Notes: generated by a model from the letters alone, not told the origin. A DNA stretch of 64,000 nucleotides from Draconibacterium sediminis (GCF_000949475.1 NZ_JRHC01000009.1:23617-87616); one strand, 5' to 3'; shown: positions 36,976 through 46,747, numbered from the stretch's first letter. Numbers and translations are program-made.

Positions 36976-37374
36976 AAAAAAGATGATTAAAGTTGCTAAA
37001 TCTCCCTCGCCTCTCAGCGTTGGTATTTAAAACTTAATCTGTTTTTAAAAAGAACGTCGTTGCTTTGTTAAAGCGTGTGCAAAAGTAGAAATTGTTTTTA
37101 CACTGGCAAAGAAAAATGAAAAAAAATGGCAAAAAAAATCGAATTCTTTTTTCGCGGTATAAACGAATGGCGATAGGGGATTGAGCCGTTTAAACTTGAT
37201 TTTTTTGTACGTCTTTTTATGTGATTAAAAACCAGAGAGTTTCATTAGGTGGTTTTGGGAAGTTCATAGGTGTCTTATAAAAATGAAGTTTTTTGTTTAA
37301 TATTTTGTTTTTATAGATTAAACAAAATAGTTTTTAGTCTGTTTATTAACTCGTAGAAACTAGAAACAGAAATT
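36976..37374. other. Divergent intergenic region, tRNA-Ser and folE
   Basis: It holds the strong tRNA promoter and, before folE, a weaker candidate: TTG (37305-37307), 20 bases, TAGTTTTT (37328-37335) on the plus strand. The middle is A/T-rich with no gene. Confidence 0.5.
37080..37110 (-). promoter_or_regulatory. Promoter of the tRNA-Ser/tRNA-Pro operon
   Basis: On the minus strand TTTG (37110-37107), a 19-base spacer and TACTTTTG (37087-37080) give an exact Bacteroidota -33/-7 promoter, about 100 bases before tRNA-Ser. Confidence 0.8.
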
Positions 37375-38088
37375 ATGAGTTACAGAGAAGAAATAATATT
37401 TACCAATACCGGAGCTGGAAGGAATGGTAAAACAAACGGACATGATAATCATGAGACCATAGGCGATAATCACATTGCGACTTCAATTGATACTCCAATG
37501 CGCGATGATGCTTTTGAGCTGAGCGACGAAAGGAAAATGGAAATTATTGAAGAGAAGTTTCGTGATATAATGGAAACAATGGGGCTCGATTTGAATGATG
37601 ATAGTTTGAGTGGAACGCCACATCGTGTTGCCAAAATGTTTGTGAAGGAGATATTCAACGGACTAAATCCAGCCAATAAACCAAAAATCTCTGTATTCGA
37701 AAATAAATTCAAATACGGCGAAATGTTGGTGGAAAAGAACATCAATATGAATTCCACTTGCGAGCATCATTTTCTACCGATTGTAGGAAAAGCTCACGTG
37801 GCTTACATTTCATCGGGCGAAGTGATCGGATTAAGTAAAATTAACCGTATAGTCGATTATTTTGCACGCCGTCCGCAGGTGCAGGAGCGTTTAACGGTGC
37901 AAATTGCAAACGAGCTAAAAACAATACTTAAAACCGATGATGTGGCTGTTGTGATCGATGCCAAACACATGTGTGTATCGTCGCGCGGAATTCAGGACGA
38001 AAGCAGCAGTACGGTTACTGTCGAATATTCGGGTAAGTTTAAAGACAAAAACGTTCGCGAAGAGTTTCTGAAGTATGTAGAACTTTAA
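37375..38088 (+). CDS. folE: GTP cyclohydrolase I
   Basis: 237 residues. The FolE core occupies residues ~60-237: LSGTPHRVAKMF, the zinc site and substrate pocket CEHHFLPIVGKAHVAYI, GLSKINRIVDYFARRPQVQERLT and HMCVSSRGI. It makes dihydroneopterin triphosphate from GTP, the first step of folate (and here possibly queuosine or pterin) synthesis. The first ~55 residues (TNTGAGRNGKTNGHDNHETIG) are polar and probably disordered. Its last four bases overlap the stop of the convergent PQQ-like gene. Confidence 0.95.
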   Translation: MSYREEIIFTNTGAGRNGKTNGHDNHETIGDNHIATSIDTPMRDDAFELSDERKMEIIEEKFRDIMETMGLDLNDDSLSGTPHRVAKMFVKEIFNGLNPANKPKISVFENKFKYGEMLVEKNINMNSTCEHHFLPIVGKAHVAYISSGEVIGLSKINRIVDYFARRPQVQERLTVQIANELKTILKTDDVAVVIDAKHMCVSSRGIQDESSSTVTVEYSGKFKDKNVREEFLKYVEL

Positions 38089-39332
38089 GCCTTATCTTTT
38101 ATATCGAAAGCCATCAGCACCTGACCATGGCGCTGGTATAAAACACCGTTTTTAATTACCGGGTGCGAGAAATGTTCCTTTGTTCCCCGGGTAATTTTAA
38201 AATCGCTGATCGGATTCATTTTACCGGTTTCATCGAAACCAACTAATGACAATGTTCCGGTTTGACCATAATAGTAGAGCAGATCATCGGCCGAAATAAC
38301 TGCGCCCCAACCCAACTTTAGCGAGTCGCTAAGTTCGCCACTTGTTGCATCAATGCTTCTGAAAAACTTTTTCGAGGTGGCGCTACCGTATAAATGATCG
38401 TCAATTTTTACAATGCCGCCCATATAACTGTCGAAGCCTGTATTGCGCCACACTTCTTTAATGGCTGTTCCGTCTTCGGAGAGTTGAAGTTTTACCCCGC
38501 AATTTCCGTCTCCGGCGGCGTAGTATAGGTAACCTGAGTCGTATATTACACAATTGCTGTGTGTATCGCCCATGCCCGGCTGACGTTTGTCGAGCGGAAC
38601 ATTATCCTGCGCATGTGTCCATAACAGTTCACCTGTCTCAGTGTCAAATCCCATCATATTATAAGCAGAGAATGTAACAAAAATATGACGTGTTGGAAGT
38701 TCGATAAGCGTTCCCGGATTGTAGCCCGATCGTTCGCTATGTCCGGCATTGCTCCAAAGTATTTCTCCTGTAAAACGATTTAAACCAACCACATTATATT
38801 CTTTTCCACCGGGTGTCCAGAACACTTTGTCGCCATCAATTACAGGCGCTTCCGAGTGCCCAAAACGCGGATAGATACCTTCAAAATCTTCTACAAATCG
38901 TTTTTCCCAGACCAACTCTCCATTCGTGCGTTTCAGGCAAAACAAATTTCCCATTCCCGAACCCACATAAATTAAATCGTCGACAACAGTTGGTTGCGAG
39001 CGCGATCCCGGGTAGCTGGTAACCCATTCTTTTCCGAGTGATACTTCCCATTTTTTCTGCCCGTTTAAATCGATACAGAACAAAATGGCAGTGCTGTCGA
39101 GTGCTCCGGTTATAAAAATCTCATTATCGGTTATTGTGGGCGTGCCATATCCATCTCCAATACCTTCAATATACCAAAGTTCGGCAGGTCCTTCTTGGGG
39201 CCATTCTTTTAAAAGGTTTTGCTCGTTAAAAATCCCTTTGCGGTTTTCGCCGCGCCACTGGTAAATTTCGGTTTTGTTTGAACTACATGAAAAAACAATA
39301 AGGCAGATGAAAAGCAGGAACAAATTCTTCAT
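38085..39332 (-). CDS. PQQ-like beta-propeller lipoprotein
   Basis: 415 residues with a lipobox (LIVFSCSS). The rest is built from repeated WD/PQQ-type blades (GTPTITDNEIFITGAL, QPTVVDDLIYVGSGMGNLFCLKRTNGELVWEKRF, GFDTETGELLWTHAQ), each with the Trp of a tryptophan-docking blade. The fold is shared by BamB and by outer quinoprotein-like sensors, but there is no PQQ dehydrogenase catalytic Asp pair evident and no bam neighbour. Probably a surface or periplasmic binding protein of unknown ligand. The gene converges on folE with a four-base overlap. Confidence 0.8.
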   Translation of the reverse strand: MKNLFLLFICLIVFSCSSNKTEIYQWRGENRKGIFNEQNLLKEWPQEGPAELWYIEGIGDGYGTPTITDNEIFITGALDSTAILFCIDLNGQKKWEVSLGKEWVTSYPGSRSQPTVVDDLIYVGSGMGNLFCLKRTNGELVWEKRFVEDFEGIYPRFGHSEAPVIDGDKVFWTPGGKEYNVVGLNRFTGEILWSNAGHSERSGYNPGTLIELPTRHIFVTFSAYNMMGFDTETGELLWTHAQDNVPLDKRQPGMGDTHSNCVIYDSGYLYYAAGDGNCGVKLQLSEDGTAIKEVWRNTGFDSYMGGIVKIDDHLYGSATSKKFFRSIDATSGELSDSLKLGWGAVISADDLLYYYGQTGTLSLVGFDETGKMNPISDFKITRGTKEHFSHPVIKNGVLYQRHGQVLMAFDIKDKA

Positions 39333-39404
39333 AACAGTTATTTCGGTTTTTTAGAAATAAAAGTAGGAGTAAGTGCCAAATAATTACAGTTTTAAGACGA
39401 AATT

Positions 39405-39884
39405 TTAGGCTTTACCTTCAAAATACTTTTTCTGCATTGTGACAACTGATTTGTGAAAATCAGGAAATCTTTCCCAAAGGTCTTTATCACAGCCTTTTAG
39501 CTGCTTGCACTGAATGCACGAGTCGAACTGTTTATCTTTGGCACACGCACGAACCGTACAATTAGTAAGAACAACTCCGGCAGGTTTACCGGAATTTTTA
39601 CACCCGAAACAAAATATCTTATCGGCCTCAAATGCAATTCCGTAATGTTCTTCTATTTTCCATTGTTCGTAAGCTTTTTTCTTTAGTTCCACATCATTTT
39701 TTTCTGATGCCTCCAGAAACTGACAATCGGCAGGGCAGGTATAGCCACAATAATTTAGTTTCTTCGGATCGGGAAGTTCATCCTGAGGAAAAGTAAAGGC
39801 TGAAAGTTTTCCTGAAAGCAAAATTGCACAGCCTGTAAAAGAACTGTTTCTGATAAACTGCCGACGGTTGGATGGATTAGTCAT
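39405..39884 (-). CDS. DUF3795 cysteine-rich protein with Tat-like leader
   Basis: 159 residues. The leader NRRQFIRNSSFTGCAILL has twin arginines and a short hydrophobic stretch, like a Tat signal. The body is a DUF3795 domain with many paired cysteines: YCGYTCPADCQFL, IFCFGCKNSG, NCTVRACAKDKQFDSCIQCKQLKGCDKDLW. Such proteins probably bind zinc or an iron-sulfur cluster; no activity is known to me. It is transcribed alone between the dus gene and the PQQ-like lipoprotein, and no operon is evident. Confidence 0.75.
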   Translation of the reverse strand: MTNPSNRRQFIRNSSFTGCAILLSGKLSAFTFPQDELPDPKKLNYCGYTCPADCQFLEASEKNDVELKKKAYEQWKIEEHYGIAFEADKIFCFGCKNSGKPAGVVLTNCTVRACAKDKQFDSCIQCKQLKGCDKDLWERFPDFHKSVVTMQKKYFEGKA

Positions 39885-39988
39885 AACTACTGATTTTGGT
39901 TTACTAAGTTATGACAACTTATCAAAGGAACACCCTTACTAAGGAGGATATTTTTGGCTGAAATGATCCGGTATTTCAGATTGAGTAA

Positions 39989-40963
39989 TTATTTGAAATA
40001 AGCATATACCTCGTCATAACCTTTCATTTCCATCACATCGGCACGCATTTTTGCCGCACCCGGAAATGAATTGAGGTAGATTTTATAGAAGCGTTTCAGA
40101 ATATTGAAATTTTTGTCGGGGCTCCAGGTTTGTTCAAAAAGCCGGGTGTGTTCCAACAGTTTGGCAATGCGGTCTTCCATCGAAATTTCTTCTTTTTCAG
40201 GATTGAAAAACCAGGGATTGTGGAAAATTCCACGACCGATCATTACTCCGTTTACGCCGGTTTGGTTAACGCGTTCAAGTCCCTGTTGGTACGACATCAC
40301 ATCGCCGTTTCCATGAACCGGAATATGTGGTTTTAAGCTATTTTTCAGTTGAACCGCTTTGGCAATTTCTTCCCAGCTGGCATCGCCATCCGATTGCATA
40401 CGTTGCGTACGGCCATGTAAAATAATAGCTGCCGGATCAACCTCCAGCAGGTTGGCAATCCAGTTTTCGGTAATGTGCTCTTTTATTCCGGTGCGGGTTT
40501 TTACACTCACGGGTAGGTGGGTGCCTTCTTTTGTTGCCAGAATTATTTCTTTGGCACGTTCCGGTTCGCCGATCAGAGCGCTGCAGGCACCAATTTTAAA
40601 TACCTTTTTTACCGGGCATCCCATGTTAATGTCGATGCCGTCGAAATCGTAATTTTCAGTAATGTATTTGGCAATGTTGTGGTAAATCTCCGGATTTCGT
40701 CCCCAGATTTGTGCCACAATTTTAATGTTGAGTTTTTTGAGCAGAGCCCGTTCCGACTCATTTACGATCAACCGTTCCGAAACACGTTCTCTGCCCACCG
40801 GATGATTCATACCTTCAACAGAAGTGAACTCGGTGAAAACCATGTGTAATTTCCCCGGTGCTGTCATTCCCATTACAATTTCGCGGAAAACCGTATCGGT
40901 AACATCCTCCATGGGGGCCAGCGAAAAAGCAGGGCCATCAAACTCTTGCCAAAAATTGTTCAT
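39989..40963 (-). CDS. dus: tRNA-dihydrouridine synthase
   Basis: 324 residues of the Dus family. FMN-barrel elements are clear: LAPMEDVTDTVFRE, the DINMGCPVKKVFKIGACSAL block with the catalytic Cys, SVKTRTGIKE, IILHGRTQRMQSDGDASWEEI, and the phosphate-binding GNGDVMS and GVMIGRGIFHNPW. It reduces uridines in the D-loop of tRNAs with NAD(P)H and FMN. TAATTTTG (40975-40968) with TTG 20 bases further upstream could be a promoter whose start would lie almost on the initiation codon. Its neighbour upstream, trhO, also modifies tRNA. Confidence 0.93.
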   Translation of the reverse strand: MNNFWQEFDGPAFSLAPMEDVTDTVFREIVMGMTAPGKLHMVFTEFTSVEGMNHPVGRERVSERLIVNESERALLKKLNIKIVAQIWGRNPEIYHNIAKYITENYDFDGIDINMGCPVKKVFKIGACSALIGEPERAKEIILATKEGTHLPVSVKTRTGIKEHITENWIANLLEVDPAAIILHGRTQRMQSDGDASWEEIAKAVQLKNSLKPHIPVHGNGDVMSYQQGLERVNQTGVNGVMIGRGIFHNPWFFNPEKEEISMEDRIAKLLEHTRLFEQTWSPDKNFNILKRFYKIYLNSFPGAAKMRADVMEMKGYDEVYAYFK

Positions 40964-41003
40964 GCCGCAAAATTATCAAAACATATAGAAGTGCACAACG
41001 AAA

Positions 41004-42032
41004 CTATTTCTGTTGCTCGAGTTGCATTAACGAAAGGCTTTTTCTGAACTTGCGGCTGTTGCCAAAACCAATGCGTAAATCGGACGGCCGGCCGGTGCCC
41101 TGCATTTTTTCGTCGGCACATTCGGGTGTGCAGCAACCGTGGTATTTCTCTGCACATTGTGGGCATTGGATAAACAATATATGACAGCCATCATTATCGC
41201 AATTGGTATGCGAATCGCAGGCTTTGCCGCACTGATGGCATTTTGAAATGATTTCGCCATTTACACTTTCTCCCAAACGTTCGTCAAAAACAAAGTTTTT
41301 ACCAATAAATTTTGAATCGAGTTTGGCCGTTTTAATCTGTCGGGCATATTCCAAAATCCCGCCGTGTAGCTGGTTCACATCGCTAAATCCCTGGTGTTTT
41401 AGGTAAGCACTGGCTTTTTCGCAGCGAATTCCACCGGTACAGTACAACAGCACTTTTTTATCTTTTTTGTCTTCCAGCAAGTCGGTTACAATTTCCAGTT
41501 CTTCACGAAAAGTATCCGCTTCAGGGCAAATGGCACCTTCAAAATGACCGATCTCGCTTTCGTAGTAGTTGCGCATGTCAACAACAACCGTATCTTCCTG
41601 CCCGATATATTTGTGGAACTCAACACCCGACAAGTGTTTACCCACATTGGTAACATCGTAGGCATCGTCGTCCAAACCATCGGCAACCAGTTTTGGGCGT
41701 ACTTTAATGGTTAGCTTGTAAAACGATTTTCCATCGTCTTCAATGGCATATTTAATCGGAATGTCTTGCAGGATTTCATGTTTTTTCAAGGTTTCCACAA
41801 AAGCGTCCCAATGGTGTTCCGGCACGCTCATTTGTGCGTTAATTCCTTCGCGGGCCACATAAATTCGGCCAAAGCAATTCAACGGAAACCAATCACGAAA
41901 CAATTCATCTCTAAATTCCTGTGGATTTTCAAGAATGTGATATCGATAAAACGAAATCGTTTTTCGCTGAAAGGTTTCTTCAGCCAGCCTTTTTTTTAGT
42001 TCTTCCTTGTTTACCCGGTTGTATAAAAACAT
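41004..42032 (-). CDS. trhO: tRNA uridine(34) hydroxylase, rhodanese-domain protein
   Basis: 342 residues starting at the ATG at 42032; a longer frame from 42086 would begin upstream of the promoter. An acylphosphatase-like N-terminal domain (GRIYVAREGINAQMS) leads to the rhodanese domain with the active Cys in YCTGGIRCEKASAYL, after DMRNYYESEIGHFEGA. The C-terminus has a cysteine cluster (CHQCGKACDSH, CPQCAEKYHGCCTPEC) typical of TrhO/YceA. It adds oxygen to U34 of certain tRNAs, giving 5-hydroxyuridine. It lies 40 bases upstream of dus. Confidence 0.93.
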   Translation of the reverse strand: MFLYNRVNKEELKKRLAEETFQRKTISFYRYHILENPQEFRDELFRDWFPLNCFGRIYVAREGINAQMSVPEHHWDAFVETLKKHEILQDIPIKYAIEDDGKSFYKLTIKVRPKLVADGLDDDAYDVTNVGKHLSGVEFHKYIGQEDTVVVDMRNYYESEIGHFEGAICPEADTFREELEIVTDLLEDKKDKKVLLYCTGGIRCEKASAYLKHQGFSDVNQLHGGILEYARQIKTAKLDSKFIGKNFVFDERLGESVNGEIISKCHQCGKACDSHTNCDNDGCHILFIQCPQCAEKYHGCCTPECADEKMQGTGRPSDLRIGFGNSRKFRKSLSLMQLEQQK

Positions 42033-42056
42033 GTTACCTGTGTTTAAAATGCGCGG

Positions 42057-42087
42057 CAAAAATACACAAATTGGCAAAAAGAGCAAA
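42057..42087 (-). promoter_or_regulatory. Promoter of trhO
   Basis: On the minus strand TTTG (42087-42084), 19 bases, TATTTTTG (42064-42057). Transcription would start near 42050, which selects the start codon at 42032. Confidence 0.7.
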
Positions 42088-42193
42088 AAAGATGGTTTAT
42101 TCTTTAATGTGTACTGTTTCTGAAATACTGTTTTTCTTGTAACTTTATATAGCTTCTTCGCGTTGCGGAATCAGTAATCTAAATTATACCAAA

Positions 42194-43267
42194 ATGAAAA
42201 ACCTGTACTATCTGCTAATCTTATTGTTATTCATTGGAACTTCGTGTGCCAAAGAAGATCCAAAAATAAAAGAGGTTAAAGACTACATCGAACAATTGCG
42301 TGTTGAAAGCGAATCGGTAGGGTGGACTGCAACTGTTTCGATTGATAATGAGATTGTTTTGTCGAAAGGATTTGGTTTGGGTCATTACGAGCAACAGGTG
42401 CCTGTTTATCCGAGAAAAACCAAATTCAGAATAGGAAGTATTTCTAAGGCACTTACAGCGGCCGGATTGGGTATTTTGATAGAGGAAGGAAAGATCGATC
42501 TTGATGCTCCGGTTCAAAAATATGTACCTGATTTCCCGGAAAAGAAATACGAAATTACTACGCGACAGGTGGCCGGGCATTTGGCTGGAATACGCCATTA
42601 TAATGGGGATGAATTCCTGTCGTCAAAGTACTATCCAACGGTGAGAGATGGATTGGAAATTTTTATGAATGACACCCTCTTGTTTGAGCCGGGAACAAAG
42701 TACAGTTACTCGAGTTATGGATTTAATCTTTTAAGTGCTGTAATGGAAGGTGCTTCTGGCGAGGAGTTTCTGCATTTTATGCAGACGCGTGTTTTCGATC
42801 CTTTAGAAATGACCGAGACAACTGCCGAACGTATGGATTCGCTCATCCTGTTTCGTGCCGGTTATTATGACATGAATGAGGGGAAAGTTATAAATGCACC
42901 ATTCGTAGATAACAGTTACAAGTGGGCCGGCGGTGGTTTTATTTCTACCTCAGCAGATTTGGTAAAGTTTGGGAATGCAATGCTGAATAATACGCTTTTT
43001 ACGGAAGAAGTAAAACAACAACTGATTACACCACAAACCTTGAAAAATGGAGAAAAAACAAACTATGGTATGGGTTTTTCTTCCGGAACCGATGAATTTG
43101 GACGTGAATATTACGGACATGGTGGCGGTTCGATAGGAGGCTGTAGTAATCTTATTATATACCCGGAGGAGAAAATGGTGGTAGCTGTAATAACCAACGA
43201 TTCACGTGCCAAGGTGGGGAATGAGCTACATAAAATTGCAGAAATCCTGCTAGGCGAAAAACAATAA
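42194..43267 (+). CDS. Beta-lactamase-fold serine hydrolase lipoprotein
   Basis: 357 residues with a lipoprotein-type leader (LLFIGTSCAKED). It follows the class C beta-lactamase/DD-peptidase pattern: the nucleophile in GSISKAL (SxxK), YSYSSYGFNLL as second motif, and YGHGGGSIGG in place of KTG. Members hydrolyse D-amino-acid peptides or esters; resistance to beta-lactams is not implied. It is transcribed alone from its own leader and ends at a terminator shared with the convergent subtilase gene. Confidence 0.88.
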   Translation: MKNLYYLLILLLFIGTSCAKEDPKIKEVKDYIEQLRVESESVGWTATVSIDNEIVLSKGFGLGHYEQQVPVYPRKTKFRIGSISKALTAAGLGILIEEGKIDLDAPVQKYVPDFPEKKYEITTRQVAGHLAGIRHYNGDEFLSSKYYPTVRDGLEIFMNDTLLFEPGTKYSYSSYGFNLLSAVMEGASGEEFLHFMQTRVFDPLEMTETTAERMDSLILFRAGYYDMNEGKVINAPFVDNSYKWAGGGFISTSADLVKFGNAMLNNTLFTEEVKQQLITPQTLKNGEKTNYGMGFSSGTDEFGREYYGHGGGSIGGCSNLIIYPEEKMVVAVITNDSRAKVGNELHKIAEILLGEKQ

Positions 43268-43271
43268 AAAA

Positions 43272-43290
43272 CCCGGAGTTTAAATCCGGG
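43272..43290. terminator. Terminator between serine hydrolase and subtilase genes
   Basis: CCCGGA pairs with TCCGGG around GTTTAAA; A-run before and pyrimidines after suit use from either side. Confidence 0.7.
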
Positions 43291-43314
43291 CTTTGAGCTA
43301 TTTAAAGTACTTAA

Positions 43315-44526
43315 TTACAAATGAATAATCGGATCCGGATTTCCGTCAGGATCTCCATTAACAGTACCACTTGAACTTGCCGGTCCCATTAACAAAACAC
43401 CTGCTGCGTGTGGTGCAGCCATCGATGTTCCGCTGATGGTATTATAACCTCCGTCTTTCCAGGTTGACTTAATGCGGTAACCGGGTGCGCAATAATCAAC
43501 GGCACTTCCGTAATTCGAGAAATAGGCCCAGTTATCGTTACTATCGCAAGCCGAAATGGTGTAAACTTTTGTGCTTTCGTCACCTACGCGGGCAGGAGAA
43601 TGATTGTTTGCATCATCACTTTCGTTACCGGCGGCCAGCACAAAGGTGCAACTTGATGCGGCGGCTAAGACAGCATTGTCGAGTGTAGTAGAAACGCCAC
43701 CGCCAAGACTCATATTTGCCACATCGCCTGACGAGGCATTAGCGGCTACATAATTTACTCCGGCTACAACTCCTGATACTGTACCGCTTCCACGACGGTC
43801 GAGAACGCGAACCGCAACAACCGTTGCTCCGGCTGCAACGCCCACAACACCTTCTGAATTATCAATTGCCGCAATTGTTCCGGCAACATGAGTGCCGTGT
43901 CCGTTTTGGTCATCAGGCGTTGATTTTCCTCCCAAAAATGTCTCACTTCTATTTTTATCTACATTCAAATCCGGATGGTCCTGATCAATTCCGCTATCAA
44001 TTATCCAGGCAACTTTTCCGGTTCCGTCGGCAGCTCCGCCAACACGGGCAATTCCCCAGGGTGTTTCCTGCGCAGTAGTTCCGCCTCCTGTGTCGCCACC
44101 ACCACTATTAGGCCCTTTTCCGGGAGGTGGTGCCAATGCAATTACTTTGTCTTGCTCAATGTAAGCCACCGAAGCATCATTTTCGAGTTTCTTTAATTGC
44201 CCGGGAGCAATTTTTACTGAGAATCCTTTTAAGGCAGTGCCGTATACGTGGACAATTTCACCATCGGTAATACCGGCACGTTCCAATATTTTTGCAGACT
44301 TGGCTTTTACAGCATTTTGTTTCTTTTCGTAACCTTTTAACCGGGATAAGTCCTCCGTTAAATCAGCATCGTTCAGTACAACTATGTAACTGTTTTTCGA
44401 TGATGACGCGGATTTAAGTTCTACTGTGTCATCAGCGTTTTCGTCACTTACAAAGGTGTCGTTACACGAGTAAATTAATGCTCCGGCACAGAAGAGAACC
44501 AGGATTTTTAATTGCAGTTTTTTCAT
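43315..44526 (-). CDS. Subtilisin-like (S8) serine protease lipoprotein with I9 propeptide
   Basis: 403 residues with a lipobox (LIYSCND). An inhibitor I9 propeptide (SYIVVLNDADL to VAYIEQDKVIALA) is followed by a glycine-rich linker and the subtilase domain with the full triad: Asp in WIIDSGIDQDHPD, His in GHGTHVAGTIAAI and Ser in SGTSMAAPHAAG, plus the oxyanion Asn in VLAAGNESDD. It is probably activated by cleavage of the propeptide at the cell surface. The domain ends close to the C-terminus (NGDPDGNPDPIIHL), with no T9SS tail. It stands alone between two terminators. Confidence 0.93.
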   Translation of the reverse strand: MKKLQLKILVLFCAGALIYSCNDTFVSDENADDTVELKSASSSKNSYIVVLNDADLTEDLSRLKGYEKKQNAVKAKSAKILERAGITDGEIVHVYGTALKGFSVKIAPGQLKKLENDASVAYIEQDKVIALAPPPGKGPNSGGGDTGGGTTAQETPWGIARVGGAADGTGKVAWIIDSGIDQDHPDLNVDKNRSETFLGGKSTPDDQNGHGTHVAGTIAAIDNSEGVVGVAAGATVVAVRVLDRRGSGTVSGVVAGVNYVAANASSGDVANMSLGGGVSTTLDNAVLAAASSCTFVLAAGNESDDANNHSPARVGDESTKVYTISACDSNDNWAYFSNYGSAVDYCAPGYRIKSTWKDGGYNTISGTSMAAPHAAGVLLMGPASSSGTVNGDPDGNPDPIIHL

Positions 44527-44590
44527 AAAGTCATGTTTTTAGTGAGTAATTAATTATCAGCGTTTTGTGTTCATTCTAAAGCATAAAAAA

Positions 44591-44615
44591 AGCTGCTTGT
44601 AAAATACAAACAGCT
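44591..44615 (-). terminator. Terminator of the TlpA-like gene
   Basis: AGCTG and TTGT pair with ACAA and CAGCT; on the minus strand seven T follow. It lies 23 bases after the stop at 44639. Confidence 0.88.
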
Positions 44616-44638
44616 CTTTTATTAATATTGTTTAAATC

Positions 44639-45148
44639 CTAGTTTATCAGTTCATTCACCTTCTCAATAATCTTGTTGAATTCGTCTTCATTAAAACCGA
44701 TAGAAGCGACTGCAATTTTTCCGTTTTTATCGATTATAAAATTACGCGGAATGTTTTGTTTGGCGTATTTCGAAAATATATCGCGCTCAGGATCAGGGTA
44801 GAAAGGGAGGACGTAATTGTTGTCGGCTTTAAATTTATTTACCGTTTCCCAATCGTGTTCGCGGCCAATTACCATTACCTCGAAGTTTTCGTTTTGCTTA
44901 AGTTCTAGGTACACTTCCTTTTCCAAATGAGGCAACTCTTTGCGACATGGCGGACACCAGGTGGCAAAAAAGTTAATCCATACTACTTTCCCTTTCAAAT
45001 CTGATAGCTTTTTTACCGAACCATCTTCCAAAGTTATAGAGAAGTCGGGTGCTACATCTCCTTCTTTAACCAGGGTGAATTCGTCTTGTGCATAATTATT
45101 TAGCGCGAAGAACGCCAGTAAAATAAAAATCGTCAGTTTTTTCATCAT
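44639..45148 (-). CDS. TlpA/ResA-like thiol-disulfide oxidoreductase
   Basis: 169 residues with a signal peptide (FILLAFFALNNYAQ). The thioredoxin-like fold is complete: GDVAPDFSITLEDGSVKKLSDLKGKVVWINFFATWCPPCRKELPHL with the redox pair CPPC, and the cis-Pro region NIPRNFIIDKNGKI. It acts in the periplasm on disulfides or as a peroxide-type reductant; the specific partner is unknown. It is followed by its own terminator and preceded by the TPR protein gene 62 bases away. Confidence 0.9.
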   Translation of the reverse strand: MMKKLTIFILLAFFALNNYAQDEFTLVKEGDVAPDFSITLEDGSVKKLSDLKGKVVWINFFATWCPPCRKELPHLEKEVYLELKQNENFEVMVIGREHDWETVNKFKADNNYVLPFYPDPERDIFSKYAKQNIPRNFIIDKNGKIAVASIGFNEDEFNKIIEKVNELIN

Positions 45149-45210
45149 ACAATTTTGTTTCTAAACAGGAATAATCACTTTACATTTTTACGAAGAAAAC
45201 AAAATTAGCT

Positions 45211-46683
45211 TTATAAGCCAACAGTTTTTATATACGAATAATAATTGGCGGCTTCAACCGTGCTAAAAAATAGTCCTCCCATTTGATTAATATGTGGAGG
45301 GATAAAAATGCCAGGCCTAAGGGCGCTGTCAGCTATTGGTAATCTTCCTTGATCTGTATTTACAAAGCCATTTCTGAATTCACCGTTTTTGTGTTTTTCC
45401 TGTAAAATTATTTCATCGCCTTGACTATAAGTCCACTTTCCTGTTTTTAAATGATCAAGATATTCACCACGAAGAACAAATGAGATATCCGGCCATTTTT
45501 CAATAACAATTTCGAATTCTCCGTTGCCTGAGTTAAGATGATAATTGGGGTTATCTTTATCTGTTATTTTCAATTCAAATGATTCATTTTTGAAAATCAC
45601 TTGCATATTTTCAGAGCCATCCTCATTAAAATAGGTCCAGGTTCCATCTGGTAGTGCATTCGTGAAATGTGCCTTTAACTTTAAGTTTCCGTTTTTATAA
45701 TATTCCAGGTATTCGCCATTAATTCTGTTGTTTTCCAATCGTCCTTTAGCATATAGTTCTCCGCTGACGTAATAATCCTCAAATTCTCCGCCAAAATTAT
45801 TCAATAATTTTGCCCAGAAAGCTTTCCTGTAAAAGCTTGCTTCACCGGGCAGACATATCTGCCAGTTATCATTAAAATATACCTTAACTTTTCGGTTATA
45901 ATCAGATTCTGAAATTTGATACGAGTTATTAGTGAAGTGCGGATAGTAAATCGTATCGGAAATTATTCCGGCCAGTCGTGTATCAAGAGCTCTCGAAAGT
46001 GTATCGGTGTGGCCGCGGGCTTCAAGCAAATGAGAGCACCCATCACAATACGCACTTAAGGCAATACAATTTATATCTCCTCCCAGAACAAATGCTTTTT
46101 CAAGGTCGTCACAGAAATTATCAATACTGTCGATGTTAAAATAACACACGGCCGAGTTGATATAAACCGAGGCATTTTCGGGAGTGTAACTTTTTACCCG
46201 ATCGTAAAACACCAGGGCCGAATCGTATTTTTCATTTAAACGATAATAATTCCCCGCAAACAGGTTCATGTATAAAAGTTTGGTCTGGCTGAAATCTTCT
46301 GCAGCAACTTCAATGGCAGGAATAAAATACTTGATGGCATTCACCGAATCGTTCCTATGTTTGTAAAGATTTCCCAGGGCGTATTTTGTTTCTGCATTAT
46401 CGGGTTCTAATTCAATATTTGACTTGAAATCAGCAATGGCGCCAAGTGTGTCTTTTAAATGTAATTTGCAAAGTGCCCTGTTTTGATAGATAAAGAAAGC
46501 CTCGGGATCTTCGTTCAATGCTTCGTTAAAAAGTTGAAGCGCATCCTGGTACTTATCTTCGGTCATAAACATATAGCCATCGTAATTCTTCTGGGCTATT
46601 TTTCTGTTTATGTATTTTTTCTGAGCGTGTAAAAACTGAAAACTAAATAGCAAAATACAGCTGAAAATAAGAGGTTTTAACAT
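45211..46683 (-). CDS. Secreted TPR protein with MORN-like repeats
   Basis: 490 residues with a signal peptide (SCILLFSFQFLHAQ). The N-terminal ~200 residues are TPR units (YQDALQLFNEALNEDPEAFFIYQNRALCKL, AETKYALGNLYKHRNDSVNAIKYF). The C-terminal half contains MORN-like strands (YAKGRLENNRINGEYLEYYKNGNLKLKAHFTNALPDGTWTYF), as in the YwqK-type family, which is often labelled an antitoxin without proof. No toxin is adjacent. Probably a periplasmic or surface scaffold; function unknown. Confidence 0.7.
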   Translation of the reverse strand: MLKPLIFSCILLFSFQFLHAQKKYINRKIAQKNYDGYMFMTEDKYQDALQLFNEALNEDPEAFFIYQNRALCKLHLKDTLGAIADFKSNIELEPDNAETKYALGNLYKHRNDSVNAIKYFIPAIEVAAEDFSQTKLLYMNLFAGNYYRLNEKYDSALVFYDRVKSYTPENASVYINSAVCYFNIDSIDNFCDDLEKAFVLGGDINCIALSAYCDGCSHLLEARGHTDTLSRALDTRLAGIISDTIYYPHFTNNSYQISESDYNRKVKVYFNDNWQICLPGEASFYRKAFWAKLLNNFGGEFEDYYVSGELYAKGRLENNRINGEYLEYYKNGNLKLKAHFTNALPDGTWTYFNEDGSENMQVIFKNESFELKITDKDNPNYHLNSGNGEFEIVIEKWPDISFVLRGEYLDHLKTGKWTYSQGDEIILQEKHKNGEFRNGFVNTDQGRLPIADSALRPGIFIPPHINQMGGLFFSTVEAANYYSYIKTVGL

Positions 46684-46747
46684 GGTAACTTTGGCGTTTT
46701 ATTTGTGTTTTAGGGTAGAAAGTTAACAATAAATATTACAAACAAAA